Below, one piece after another: positions 56,762-64,000 of a stretch of 64,000 bases of DNA (positions are counted from its first letter, which is position 1; each line of letters begins with the position of its first letter). The position numbers and the translations under genes were made by a program. The DNA is from Tritrichomonas musculus (taxonomy: Eukaryota; Parabasalia; Tritrichomonadida; Tritrichomonadidae): contig JAPFFF010000070.1 in the NCBI GenBank assembly GCA_039105265.1, positions 124,001 through 188,000 on the forward strand, in the 5' to 3' direction. The notes beneath the pieces were generated by a model. That model saw nothing but the letters and a program-made list of their open reading frames with translations. It had not been told where the DNA came from and did no database searches.

Positions 56762-58372
56762 TTATCTGCTTGTAATGTCATACGAACCCATCTCAACAAC
56801 AGGTGGCATACCATTGGGTTGAACATGAATTGATATGACAGTGTCTTGTAACAATGCCATTAATGGTGGTGTTGTGTTGTTGATATATGCGTTTGCTACA
56901 TCACCATTGTCAGCAATATTACGTACTTGAGCAGGTAAGTCACATACTATTTCATATGTGATTGGCGTGTTTGATGTTTGACCTTGTTGGAATGTGTTGT
57001 CTGTCTCAGTTGGTAACCCAATGAAGAATGATGTACGATCATAACTGACTCTACCAAGTGATTCATCATAAGGTCGTGTATTAACTAATGATTGAACGAC
57101 CTCTTTATTAAAACCTGTTTGTTCACCGTTAACATTCATAGCATTCTGACATAGTTCAATGAACATTGGATCACTACCATTTGTTGCAAATGGAATGGTT
57201 GGTACTACGCCATAACCACCACATCGCAGTTGGAAGTTGGTAAACAGTGGATTCTTAAATACAGTATGATGTGTTGCATTAAATGGAAACAGAAAGAAGA
57301 TTGAATCAACAAATCGTGGTGTGATTGTTTGAGTTGATGAACAATGGCCAGCAGCTAGTTGCTTACTCATCGTTGTGAATGTGAGTATCTGCGTTGGAAA
57401 GATGAGTTCCTGTTGCGTGTAACGTTGAACAAGCGCTTGATATATATCGTTGTCAATGCCGAAGTTAGGTATGACACTATAGCAATTAGTGATTTCATAT
57501 GTTCGACTTGGTATGAATGTAGTGTTACCTGTATCAAGTTTATGATCAGCCGCTTTATTTATCCATATAGTGCATTGACTGCCAGCTTGAGTAAACTCAT
57601 TAGTGATTGGTGGTAATTGATCTAGCAATTTGTAATTGACTATATCATTAATCAACTCATCTGATATACCAACTGGACAATATACAAGACCCTGTACACC
57701 AAACATAATCTTGAGTTCAAGCTTACCAGCGAATGCAGGTAGATATTTAATGTTGCTCAATGGTAAGAACCTTCGCAAGTCAATCTTAAGTGGTATGACA
57801 ACGTTATTAATTTCACGAGTACCAGCGGCAAGCTTAATGAATGCACCACAACGTGCTTGATCAAATTTGCGTTTGAATATATCCTTATGACGGGCTTTAG
57901 AATAGACATCACCACGTTTACTTGCTTCGTTATCACCACATGCAGTTAAGAATGATTCTTCTGGACCGAAGTTTTGAGTGTATATTGATATGCCATTAGC
58001 AAGGATCTCATACTTTTCAACTGCATCCATAGCATCTTTAAAGCCAATCCATAGACCATTAAAAGCATGGTTATCAATATTGTTTATGGCAGTAGTTAAT
58101 GGAATAGTTAACGCACCACTAATTGTCATCTGTGCTTTGATGAAGCCGTTATATATGTCAGCAGTGTTATCACATGTTGGACTGATGATGAATGTGGTGA
58201 ATGACCCTGCATGGATTGGTGCAGATGGACTGTATGAAGCTTGTGCATCGATGACGTACTTCTTATTGGTATCTGACATGGCAATAGCATTATCAACTAC
58301 ATCAAAGTAGCTTGCAACTTGAGTGTTGACTTCAGCTGATGTCTTGTGTAGGACTTCTGCGTTGAATGTCAT
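56762..58372 (-). CDS. Major capsid protein, double-jelly-roll candidate (element A)
   Basis: 536 residues. Beta-rich with FTTFIISPTCDN, YNGFIKAQMTISGALTIPL, VEKYEILANGISIYTQNFG, VVIPLKIDLRRFLPLSNIKY and LELKIMF, the general pattern of Polinton/virophage major capsids, in the expected place beside the ATPase, integrase and internal protein genes. Shorter than the B capsid because the proline-linked insert is absent. It assembles the icosahedral shell. Start context ATCCAAATG. Confidence 0.78.
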   Translation of the reverse strand: MTFNAEVLHKTSAEVNTQVASYFDVVDNAIAMSDTNKKYVIDAQASYSPSAPIHAGSFTTFIISPTCDNTADIYNGFIKAQMTISGALTIPLTTAINNIDNHAFNGLWIGFKDAMDAVEKYEILANGISIYTQNFGPEESFLTACGDNEASKRGDVYSKARHKDIFKRKFDQARCGAFIKLAAGTREINNVVIPLKIDLRRFLPLSNIKYLPAFAGKLELKIMFGVQGLVYCPVGISDELINDIVNYKLLDQLPPITNEFTQAGSQCTIWINKAADHKLDTGNTTFIPSRTYEITNCYSVIPNFGIDNDIYQALVQRYTQQELIFPTQILTFTTMSKQLAAGHCSSTQTITPRFVDSIFFLFPFNATHHTVFKNPLFTNFQLRCGGYGVVPTIPFATNGSDPMFIELCQNAMNVNGEQTGFNKEVVQSLVNTRPYDESLGRVSYDRTSFFIGLPTETDNTFQQGQTSNTPITYEIVCDLPAQVRNIADNGDVANAYINNTTPPLMALLQDTVISIHVQPNGMPPVVEMGSYDITSR

Positions 58373-58407
58373 TTGGATGAATTAAAAATACGAATGTATT
58401 ACATAAG

Positions 58408-59076
58408 CTAACGCCTGATACGCGATCTAAACGATGGTGTTGATTCAATAACATCAGGTGGTTCTTGTGGTGGGTCATGAGATGGATCATGTGGTGATTC
58501 ATGTGGTGGGTCATGTATATCATCAGTTGGTAATAGATCAGGTACGAACTTACTTCGTATGCGTGGCTTTGATAATTCTTTATTAACGACATGTTTAATG
58601 TATTGTTTTTGTTCACGCTTGAAGCGATCATTACGTAGCTCTTCACCTAATGAACGTAGCTGTTCAAGTATCTCTAAGTTAATGGTTGTATCATGTGTGG
58701 CAACTTGATGTGGTGGTGATGTTGTATGTTGTGTTGAATGTTGCTTGTCTCTATTAGGTATGCGTGTTGGTGTATGCATAGGTTGTGCTTCCTCATGTTG
58801 TGATGGCGGTTTATCATTGGAGTTACTGACTTTGCCAGCAGCTACATCTCTGATGCAGTTATCACTTGAATTAACATTGGAGTTATCACTTGATTCAAGC
58901 ATACCATTGAGGTTGTCTGATGATTTATCTCTATGAATGAGTGGTTGCTTTCGTTGTTTAACAATGTACTTACCCTCTTTCTTAGTAGGGAACACTTCAT
59001 ATTGTTCATCATCAATGCCTTGCAACCAACGTTGAATGATTTGATTGCGCTTCATGCCAGTAACATATTTGGACAT
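58408..59076 (-). CDS. Hypothetical virion-block protein (element A)
   Basis: 222 residues from the ATG at 59076 (MSKYVTGMKRNQ; context TTTCAAATG), preferred to the earlier in-frame start that lies in the gap. A folded N-terminal 45 residues (YEVFPTKKEGKYIVKQRKQ) is followed by a long Ser/Asn/Pro-rich disordered part, a short helical segment (LEQLRSLGEELRNDRFKREQ) and a His/Pro/Asp repeat (HDPPHESPHDPSHDPP). Its position matches 21180-21713 of B, but similarity is minimal. Role unknown. Confidence 0.55.
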   Translation of the reverse strand: MSKYVTGMKRNQIIQRWLQGIDDEQYEVFPTKKEGKYIVKQRKQPLIHRDKSSDNLNGMLESSDNSNVNSSDNCIRDVAAGKVSNSNDKPPSQHEEAQPMHTPTRIPNRDKQHSTQHTTSPPHQVATHDTTINLEILEQLRSLGEELRNDRFKREQKQYIKHVVNKELSKPRIRSKFVPDLLPTDDIHDPPHESPHDPSHDPPQEPPDVIESTPSFRSRIRR

Positions 59077-59109
59077 TTGAAATACACAAAAATAAAAAGT
59101 CAATAATGT

Positions 59110-59325
59110 TCACTTACGTGATGATTTGCGTTTATTACTTGACTTTGATTTGCGACTATTACTTGACTTTATATATGGTGCGGTTACATCATGTGTGTTA
59201 GTATTAGCATAATATTGTTTGGTATTTGATCTAGGTCTAGTTACTTCATTATACATCGTACCAGGTCCAGATACGATAACTGAATTGTTCGATCTATATG
59301 CATTAGTTCTTGTGTTGAAACTCAT
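59110..59325 (-). CDS. Small basic core-type protein (element A)
   Basis: 71 residues with a Ser/Lys/Arg-rich tail (SRKSKSSNKRKSSRK), suitable for binding packaged DNA. No family recognised. It sits 10 bases after the amphipathic protein gene in the packed virion block. Confidence 0.55.
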   Translation of the reverse strand: MSFNTRTNAYRSNNSVIVSGPGTMYNEVTRPRSNTKQYYANTNTHDVTAPYIKSSNSRKSKSSNKRKSSRK

Positions 59326-59335
59326 TTACACCTCG

Positions 59336-59740
59336 TTAAACACTTCTAAATGGTACTGCGTTGTGTGTTCTCTTACGTGAGTCAGCTGCTGCTTGTGCTG
59401 ATGGCGATCCACTTGGTTTCAACTCACCACGTGCAAACTGTTCACTGATTTTAACTAGCTTATCTGTGACCGACCCCTTTGGCATGTGACTGAATATATT
59501 GGCACCTGCTGTAGTGATTGCACCTAACGTTGGATTGAATGCTGTTGCAAATGGTGTGATAGCATGTAGTATATTGCCAACTGCTTTAGGGTTGTTCATA
59601 GCATAGTTCTTTGCACCAATCAATCCCTTCTTAGTAGCGTTCCATATGCGGTGTGCTACGTTCTTTGCACCAGTCAATCCTTGATGAATATCGCTTTTTA
59701 ATCTGTTCCATCCACTGGTAATGAAATTTTTGAATCCCAT
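59336..59740 (-). CDS. Amphipathic internal virion protein candidate (element A)
   Basis: 134 residues: repeated basic amphipathic helices (LTGAKNVAHRIWNATKKGL, IGAKNYAMNNPKAVGNIL), then an Ala/Gly-rich hydrophobic stretch and a disordered tail. Comparable to 21779-22042 of element B and to pVI/pX-like internal proteins of related elements, which can disrupt membranes during entry. Based on composition and context only. Confidence 0.55.
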   Translation of the reverse strand: MGFKNFITSGWNRLKSDIHQGLTGAKNVAHRIWNATKKGLIGAKNYAMNNPKAVGNILHAITPFATAFNPTLGAITTAGANIFSHMPKGSVTDKLVKISEQFARGELKPSGSPSAQAAADSRKRTHNAVPFRSV

Positions 59741-59752
59741 GTTTGTAATTCA

Positions 59753-60616
59753 TTAAACTTCGAAGTGTGATTGATTGGATGTGATATTGATTATGAATTT
59801 ATCGTGTTGGCCTTTATGATTGAGGTATGCTTCTGTAGTTGATTTGATGTCAAGATTGTTAGGTGTTTGCTGTAGCATTGATGTGAAATCCTCTTTACTG
59901 AAGCCACTATAGCATATGATGTCAGTAGCTAAACGTTTAACGTTGAGATGAACGAATCGAAGTGTTTGCAATGCAATGATGCAGGTTAAGTTGTAGTGAC
60001 GTGTCTTAGTTAGTAAACGACATAGTTCACTGTTGCCATTCTTAAGTAGTGGTGATCCAGCTGCATCATCAAGTACTAGTAATGTGTTATATGGGTATGA
60101 AGCTGTTTGATATTTAACTAGCTTATTTGCTATGTATGCAATCCTATCTTCAATCTCACTTAACGAATGCTTTGAAATGATTCTTGCCATCTCCTCATTG
60201 GTGTCGACCATTTTTGATAATACATGTTTAACCATAGCATAGTACTTGAGTTTGCGTTTGAGATGACGCTTGAGATATGGTAATAGATGTTCTTCTTTAA
60301 TGTATTCAATGGGTGTCTTAACGTTTTTGGATAGTACTTCAGCTGTCTTATCAAGTTTACCTGACGTTGAACAGAAGATGATCTTACTATAGTATGGCTT
60401 AGCAAATAGTCGTTCAGTTATCATGATGTGTGACCATATCCAGAATGATTTACCAGCGCCCATCTTACCAATTAAAAAGTAGATACCATTTGATGAGAAT
60501 GGATACTCTTCACTTAGTGGTTTAATCAATGCCATCTCAATATCACGTTGGTTTTTACGTAACGACTCTTGAATAAGATGTTTAACTTCATTCATAACGT
60601 TTTTATGTTGACTCAT
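59753..60616 (-). CDS. Genome-packaging ATPase, FtsK/HerA (A32-like) (element A)
   Basis: 287 residues. Walker A GKMGAGKS (50-57) after GIYFLI, Walker B TLLVLDDAAGS (about 183), then LCRLLTKTRHYNLTCIIALQ, the arginine-containing region typical of the family. It pumps element DNA into capsids. Six bases separate it from the integrase gene, implying co-expression. Start context ATATCAAATG. Confidence 0.9.
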   Translation of the reverse strand: MSQHKNVMNEVKHLIQESLRKNQRDIEMALIKPLSEEYPFSSNGIYFLIGKMGAGKSFWIWSHIMITERLFAKPYYSKIIFCSTSGKLDKTAEVLSKNVKTPIEYIKEEHLLPYLKRHLKRKLKYYAMVKHVLSKMVDTNEEMARIISKHSLSEIEDRIAYIANKLVKYQTASYPYNTLLVLDDAAGSPLLKNGNSELCRLLTKTRHYNLTCIIALQTLRFVHLNVKRLATDIICYSGFSKEDFTSMLQQTPNNLDIKSTTEAYLNHKGQHDKFIINITSNQSHFEV

Positions 60617-60622
60617 TTGATA

Positions 60623-61720
60623 TTAGATGAACTTCTTAATGTGATCTGGTATGGTCTTACATTTAAGCCAGTATTGTCGTTCCATTGTTGAGAGCTTAGT
60701 TGGGTGACCTTCACGCATGTTCTTAGATGGGATAGTGTCTTTCATTGTTGAACCATCGCCTAGATCATATATGATATTGTATGTGTCTTTTGATTTGTTA
60801 TATGATGTGATTGATTTAACCACACCACGTTTGCCATCATCAAGTGTGGTTGCTAATGGAATGTTGCTAGCTGCTTTAACGAGTTTGTAACCTGGCATTG
60901 TATTGACAGATCCATCTGTAGATCGTATCAAGAATTGGTTACCATCATTAGAATCAACTATGTATGCAACTTTAGATAGGTTCGAACGATGTTTAACGAA
61001 TGGATTTGCATCAAACACTATCCTAACTCTGTCACCTGGTTTGAAATCATATGGATTAACTTGATGTTCCATCTCATGTATGTATGTTAACTCGTCATCT
61101 TGAGTGATATCATTGGGTGACTTGTTATGTAGTGAACCATGTGGCATGTCATTGTATGAGTCAACTATCTGTAGTACACTTAGCTTTGGTTGATTGAATC
61201 GCATATCACGTATCGTTCTCATGAAGCGGTTGATAATACCAAGCTTGTTATGATCGTTATCGGTTGTGGTTGTATATATGATGTTATGTTGTTGCATGAA
61301 GTCAAGCACTGTGTTGGACAAATAAGCAGCATCCTCATCTGACATAATGGCTTTGCATTGAGGTTCAACTTTGATGAACTCATTAAGTGCTCTGTGTATT
61401 TCATTAGCACCCTTACCATGTATCATATAAGCATATGCTTTACGTGTGTTGATGTTGATTAGTATTAAGTAGTTAGGTTGGCCTGCTGCTTTATGATCAA
61501 TGAACGTGTCCATTTGAAATGCATGTGGTAGCTTCGAATATATATGCATGAACTTAGGTTTGGGCTTACGTTGATCGTGTACAACCATTGTGTTGAGATA
61601 GTGTTTAGCTTCATCATCAGTGAAACCATAACGATTGGCTATGCGTTTGAACTTAGGTAGGGACTTGGTGGGGTACTTAGCGTAGACTTCATTAATGGTA
61701 TTGAACTTGACTCTACTCAT
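60623..61720 (-). CDS. int: Retroviral-type integrase (RVE family) (element A)
   Basis: 365 residues. N-terminal helical domain (FKRIANRYGFTDDEAKHYL), core with HAFQMDTFIDH, YLILININTRKAYAYMI, AIMSDEDAAYLSN and NRFMRTIRDM, followed by SYNDMPHGSLHNKSPND. C-terminal SH3/chromo-like part (FKPGDRVRIVFDANPF) and a further basic beta region (VVKSITSYNKSKDTYNIIYD). It inserts the element into target DNA. Diverged from the B integrase, in line with separate lineages. Confidence 0.9.
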   Translation of the reverse strand: MSRVKFNTINEVYAKYPTKSLPKFKRIANRYGFTDDEAKHYLNTMVVHDQRKPKPKFMHIYSKLPHAFQMDTFIDHKAAGQPNYLILININTRKAYAYMIHGKGANEIHRALNEFIKVEPQCKAIMSDEDAAYLSNTVLDFMQQHNIIYTTTTDNDHNKLGIINRFMRTIRDMRFNQPKLSVLQIVDSYNDMPHGSLHNKSPNDITQDDELTYIHEMEHQVNPYDFKPGDRVRIVFDANPFVKHRSNLSKVAYIVDSNDGNQFLIRSTDGSVNTMPGYKLVKAASNIPLATTLDDGKRGVVKSITSYNKSKDTYNIIYDLGDGSTMKDTIPSKNMREGHPTKLSTMERQYWLKCKTIPDHIKKFI

Positions 61721-61746
61721 TTGATCAATGCAAAGTAAAAATGTTA

Positions 61747-62967
61747 TTAAGTATATATTAACTTACGATTCTGTAAGAATACCATATCGATTGTAAATAC
61801 AAGATGATCATTAAATGAAACTGGAACAGTAATCTCATTTCTATCATAAAATTCAATCCAGAATTTATCATCTTTGTCATTTAACTTATAGTATTTAATT
61901 GGTGTATACATTTCGTTGGTTCTACCAATGAGGTTGTGATTAGATTGACTGGCAAATGATGCAGCTACTTCACATTGAGGGGTTAACATTACATTTTTGA
62001 ATGATAATTCTCGATGAAACTTAATTATATCATGTAAATCAACACGGTCATCATCATCAAGATCAAAATAACATGATGTATCGAAATCCAACCTATCATT
62101 TGGTGTACCATCATCGTGGTAAGTAAAATCAAGTTCATCTTGTTGTAGTTTGCTAATATATAATGGTTCATCTTCAAGATCGCCCCATTCATAGAGCTTT
62201 TTATATGTAACATCATCATTTCTAGCTGTCATCATAAAATCAATGTAGTATTCAGGATTTTTACCAGTGAAAACTAGTAATGTTGTATCAACTATGTCTT
62301 TAACTATATCTATGTCACTATCAACGTCGAGATAGAATGATATATCATTACGTAAACACATTAGATAGTAATCATCCTTATCTTTATTCAACTGTTCAAT
62401 TGATTCAATCTGTCTAGCTTTAAATTCAGCCTCATCTTCATTATCATCATTAGTTGCTGTGATTATAGCATCGTAAAGTTTATCGTATATGCTTTCATCT
62501 TTAATTGTATCGATTAAATCTGCAATAAAATCATCTAGTTTATCAAATATGTCGTGACAATAATCAATCTTGAATACTCTACAATCATCTCTATCCAAAC
62601 GATCAACCACGTCTTGTATCTGTACATCATCAAGATTACTAGGATTATCATGAGGGTAAATCATACTGGCCATATTATCGAATTTATCCTTTCTATATTT
62701 GCGAATGTATAGTGTGAAGTTTAATTGCATGGATGTTTTTACAGTGATTTTCATGTTACGTACACCAATAATCTTCTCACCTACATCAGATGTAAGCCAT
62801 TCAGGTGGATACTTAAAATATATACGATTAAAATGATTAGAACCATTAGTAAAGTAACATTCATTACCATTTATTATACATGATAGTGAATCATTAGATG
62901 AATTATATACTGTTTCAATAGGTAATGGTACTGTTTCACTTGGCGGAGCATCACGTCGGTATGCCAT
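61747..62967 (-). CDS. Minor-capsid-like protein beside the TIR (element A)
   Basis: 406 residues. Beta-rich N-terminus (CYFTNGSNHFNRIYFKYP, LNFTLYIRKYRKDKF), an acidic helical middle, and a C-terminus (FWIEFYDRNEITVPVSFND, then LVFTIDMVFLQNRKL) with the look of a jelly-roll end. Homologous to the gene fragment at 1-341. Probably a penton or minor capsid component, though membership of a known family is not certain. First gene inside the right TIR, context ACATCAAATG, followed by the integrase after 26 bases. Confidence 0.65.
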   Translation of the reverse strand: MAYRRDAPPSETVPLPIETVYNSSNDSLSCIINGNECYFTNGSNHFNRIYFKYPPEWLTSDVGEKIIGVRNMKITVKTSMQLNFTLYIRKYRKDKFDNMASMIYPHDNPSNLDDVQIQDVVDRLDRDDCRVFKIDYCHDIFDKLDDFIADLIDTIKDESIYDKLYDAIITATNDDNEDEAEFKARQIESIEQLNKDKDDYYLMCLRNDISFYLDVDSDIDIVKDIVDTTLLVFTGKNPEYYIDFMMTARNDDVTYKKLYEWGDLEDEPLYISKLQQDELDFTYHDDGTPNDRLDFDTSCYFDLDDDDRVDLHDIIKFHRELSFKNVMLTPQCEVAASFASQSNHNLIGRTNEMYTPIKYYKLNDKDDKFWIEFYDRNEITVPVSFNDHLVFTIDMVFLQNRKLIYT

Positions 62968-62985
62968 TTGATGTTACTTAAACAC

Positions 62986-63217
62986 TTTACAGTTGAACCA
63001 CGTTATGTGAACCGTTGTATGACGTGATATGTGGCGTGTGACATGAGGTGATGACATGAGGTGATGACATGAGTTTAACGTGAGGTGACGTGTTAAGTTT
63101 TGACATGAGGTTTCACATTGAAAGTGCTATGATCTAGAAATGTCAATAGGTATGGAGTTTCATCTTAAGGGGGGCAGATGATACGTAGTATCAGACGCCA
63201 CCCTTAGGGTATCTACT
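62986..63217 (-). repeat. Element A right TIR (232 bp)
   Basis: Reverse complement of 41040-41271 with no visible difference; outer end TATCTACT, followed by the duplication GCTTA at 63218-63222. Confidence 0.95.
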
Positions 63218-63222
63218 GCTTA
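63218..63222. repeat. Element A target-site duplication, right copy
   Basis: GCTTA, identical to 41035-41039. Confidence 0.8.
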
Positions 63223-63878
63223 TATGGTTCTCTGTGAACTGGTTCTTGTTCTTGTTCATGATCAACTTCTTCTTCTTCTCCTTCTATCTTTGTTTCTTCT
63301 TTTGGATTGGAACCGAGTTTTTGATTCTCGACAAATGCAGATGGTCTAGCGAGAACTCTTGGAGGTGGCGGTATTTGTTGATTAGAAGGAGGTGGAGGAG
63401 GTGGAGGAACTTGTATTATATTATATGAGCGAGGTGGTGGAAAGACTTTATTGGAAATTGGAACATATGGAACATATGGATTCTTCCTTCTTGCATCGTC
63501 TTCTTGCTTCAATCTTGCTAATGCTTCTTCTTCTTGCTTCTTCTTCCTTCTTGCTTCTTCTTCTTGCTGCTTCTTCAATCTAGCTGCTTCTTCTTCTTCT
63601 TGCTGCTTCTTCAATCTTGCTGCTTCTTCTTCTTCTTGCTTCTTCTTCAATCTAGCTGCTTCTTCTTCTTGCTGCTTCTTCTTTAATCTAGCTGCTGCTT
63701 CTTCTTGCTGCTTCATGATGAACTGTCTCATGGATTCGAGTTGTTCTGGGGTCATGTTCTTGATCCAATCTTCTGTGGGTGGAGCTGATGGCGGATCTGA
63801 TGGTGGAGCTTGTTGACCCGATTGCTCGATCGAGTCAAATAGACTAACATCGCTGTCTGAGCTGTAGTTGTATGACAT
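63218..63878 (-). CDS. Coiled-coil gene, 5' part, interrupted by element A
   Basis: Starts at the ATG at 63878 (MSYNYSSDSDVSLFD). It has a proline-rich stretch (PPSDPPSAPP), a long E/A/R/L/K/Q repeat (EEEAARLKKKQQ units, about residues 55-125), polyproline runs (VPPPPPPPSN) and an acidic segment (EGEEEEVDHEQEQE), then reaches the element A junction. The element brings a stop two codons into its TIR. Polyproline plus coiled coil suggests a cytoskeleton-linked or scaffold protein; no specific family is recognised. The 3' half is at 40277-41039. Confidence 0.8.
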
Positions 63879-63888
63879 ACAAGTATAA

Positions 63889-63894
63889 AAATGA
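63889..63894 (-). promoter_or_regulatory. Initiator-like site of the coiled-coil gene
   Basis: TCATTT on the minus strand with its A 14 bases before the ATG at 63878, a close match to the trichomonad TCA(+1)Y(T/A) initiator at the usual distance. The clearest candidate host promoter in the window. Confidence 0.55.
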
Positions 63895-64000
63895 TCTATT
63901 TTCTAGTTGATATCACTAAATTTTAAATTTCGTAGAAAAACTCGAAGGTAGATATTTTTCTTTGAAAAAGTTAAATACACTATAAAAATTCAAAAATTGA

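Larger units (their letters stand above)
41040..63217. mobile_element. Element A: whole-looking Polinton/Maverick (22.2 kb)
   Basis: Bounded by 232-bp TIRs beginning AGTAG and by the 5-bp duplication GCTTA. Polymerase, minor capsid candidates, giant fibre, major capsid, amphipathic protein, packaging ATPase and integrase are all open. The TIRs look identical by eye, so it looks whole and recent. It is inserted in a coiled-coil gene. Nine minus-strand genes (62967 down to 55927) are tightly packed, with gaps of 6 to 65 bases. Confidence 0.93.

Noticed and set aside
63879-64000. Right terminus of element C beyond the coiled-coil gene
   Set aside because: No inverted repeat partner or AGTAG/CTACT end is visible in the last 122 bases; it looks like plain AT-rich flank.

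Overview
The window is AT-rich eukaryotic DNA dominated by virus-like DNA transposons of the Polinton (Maverick) family. They are recognised by protein-primed family B DNA polymerases, retroviral-type integrases, packaging ATPases, double-jelly-roll major capsid candidates, long terminal inverted repeats (TIRs) and target-site duplications (TSDs). No introns are evident. Several genes have a TCA(C/T)(T/A)-like initiator about 7 to 16 bases before the ATG, the arrangement known from trichomonads, whose genomes are rich in Mavericks. A parabasalid host (Trichomonas/Tritrichomonas-like) is therefore my best inference, not a proven assignment.

Layout. 1-341 is the start of a capsid-type gene of a fourth element (D) that runs off the window. 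342-5850 is very AT-rich and decayed; it holds tRNA-like Pol III units, an orphan ORF, an integrase remnant, a coiled-coil gene fragment, a small non-autonomous DNA transposon and a GC-rich repeat patch. 5851-10818 and 33243-40202 are two parts of an incomplete element C (two giant fibre-like genes, a minor-capsid-like gene, a polymerase). Element B (10819-33242, 22.4 kb, TIRs of 264 bp, 6-bp TSD ACGGAT) sits inside the first fibre gene of C. 40277-41039 and 63218-63878 are the two halves of one coiled-coil, probably host, gene split by element A (41040-63217, 22.2 kb, TIRs of 232 bp, 5-bp TSD GCTTA). By eye the two TIRs of each of A and B show no difference and their main genes are open, so both look whole and young; C looks older and is incomplete; D cannot be judged.

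How the genes work together. In A and B the polymerase is the first gene inside one TIR; the integrase, packaging ATPase, major capsid, minor capsid and a small amphipathic internal protein form the transposition and morphogenesis set, and very large fibre proteins are the probable surface or attachment set. A and C are related lineages (same polymerase type, same paired fibre genes). B is a distinct lineage with a polymerase carrying an HNH-like insertion, a KilA-N protein, a free HNH nuclease and a different, phage-tail-like fibre. The least expected signals are a compact mirror-image start region shared by four divergent gene pairs, a 65-bp repeat array whose variable segments are mostly self-complementary, perfect GC-rich hairpins scattered through genes and gene ends of B, and paired tRNA-headed units with an identical 25-base motif at the same distance.
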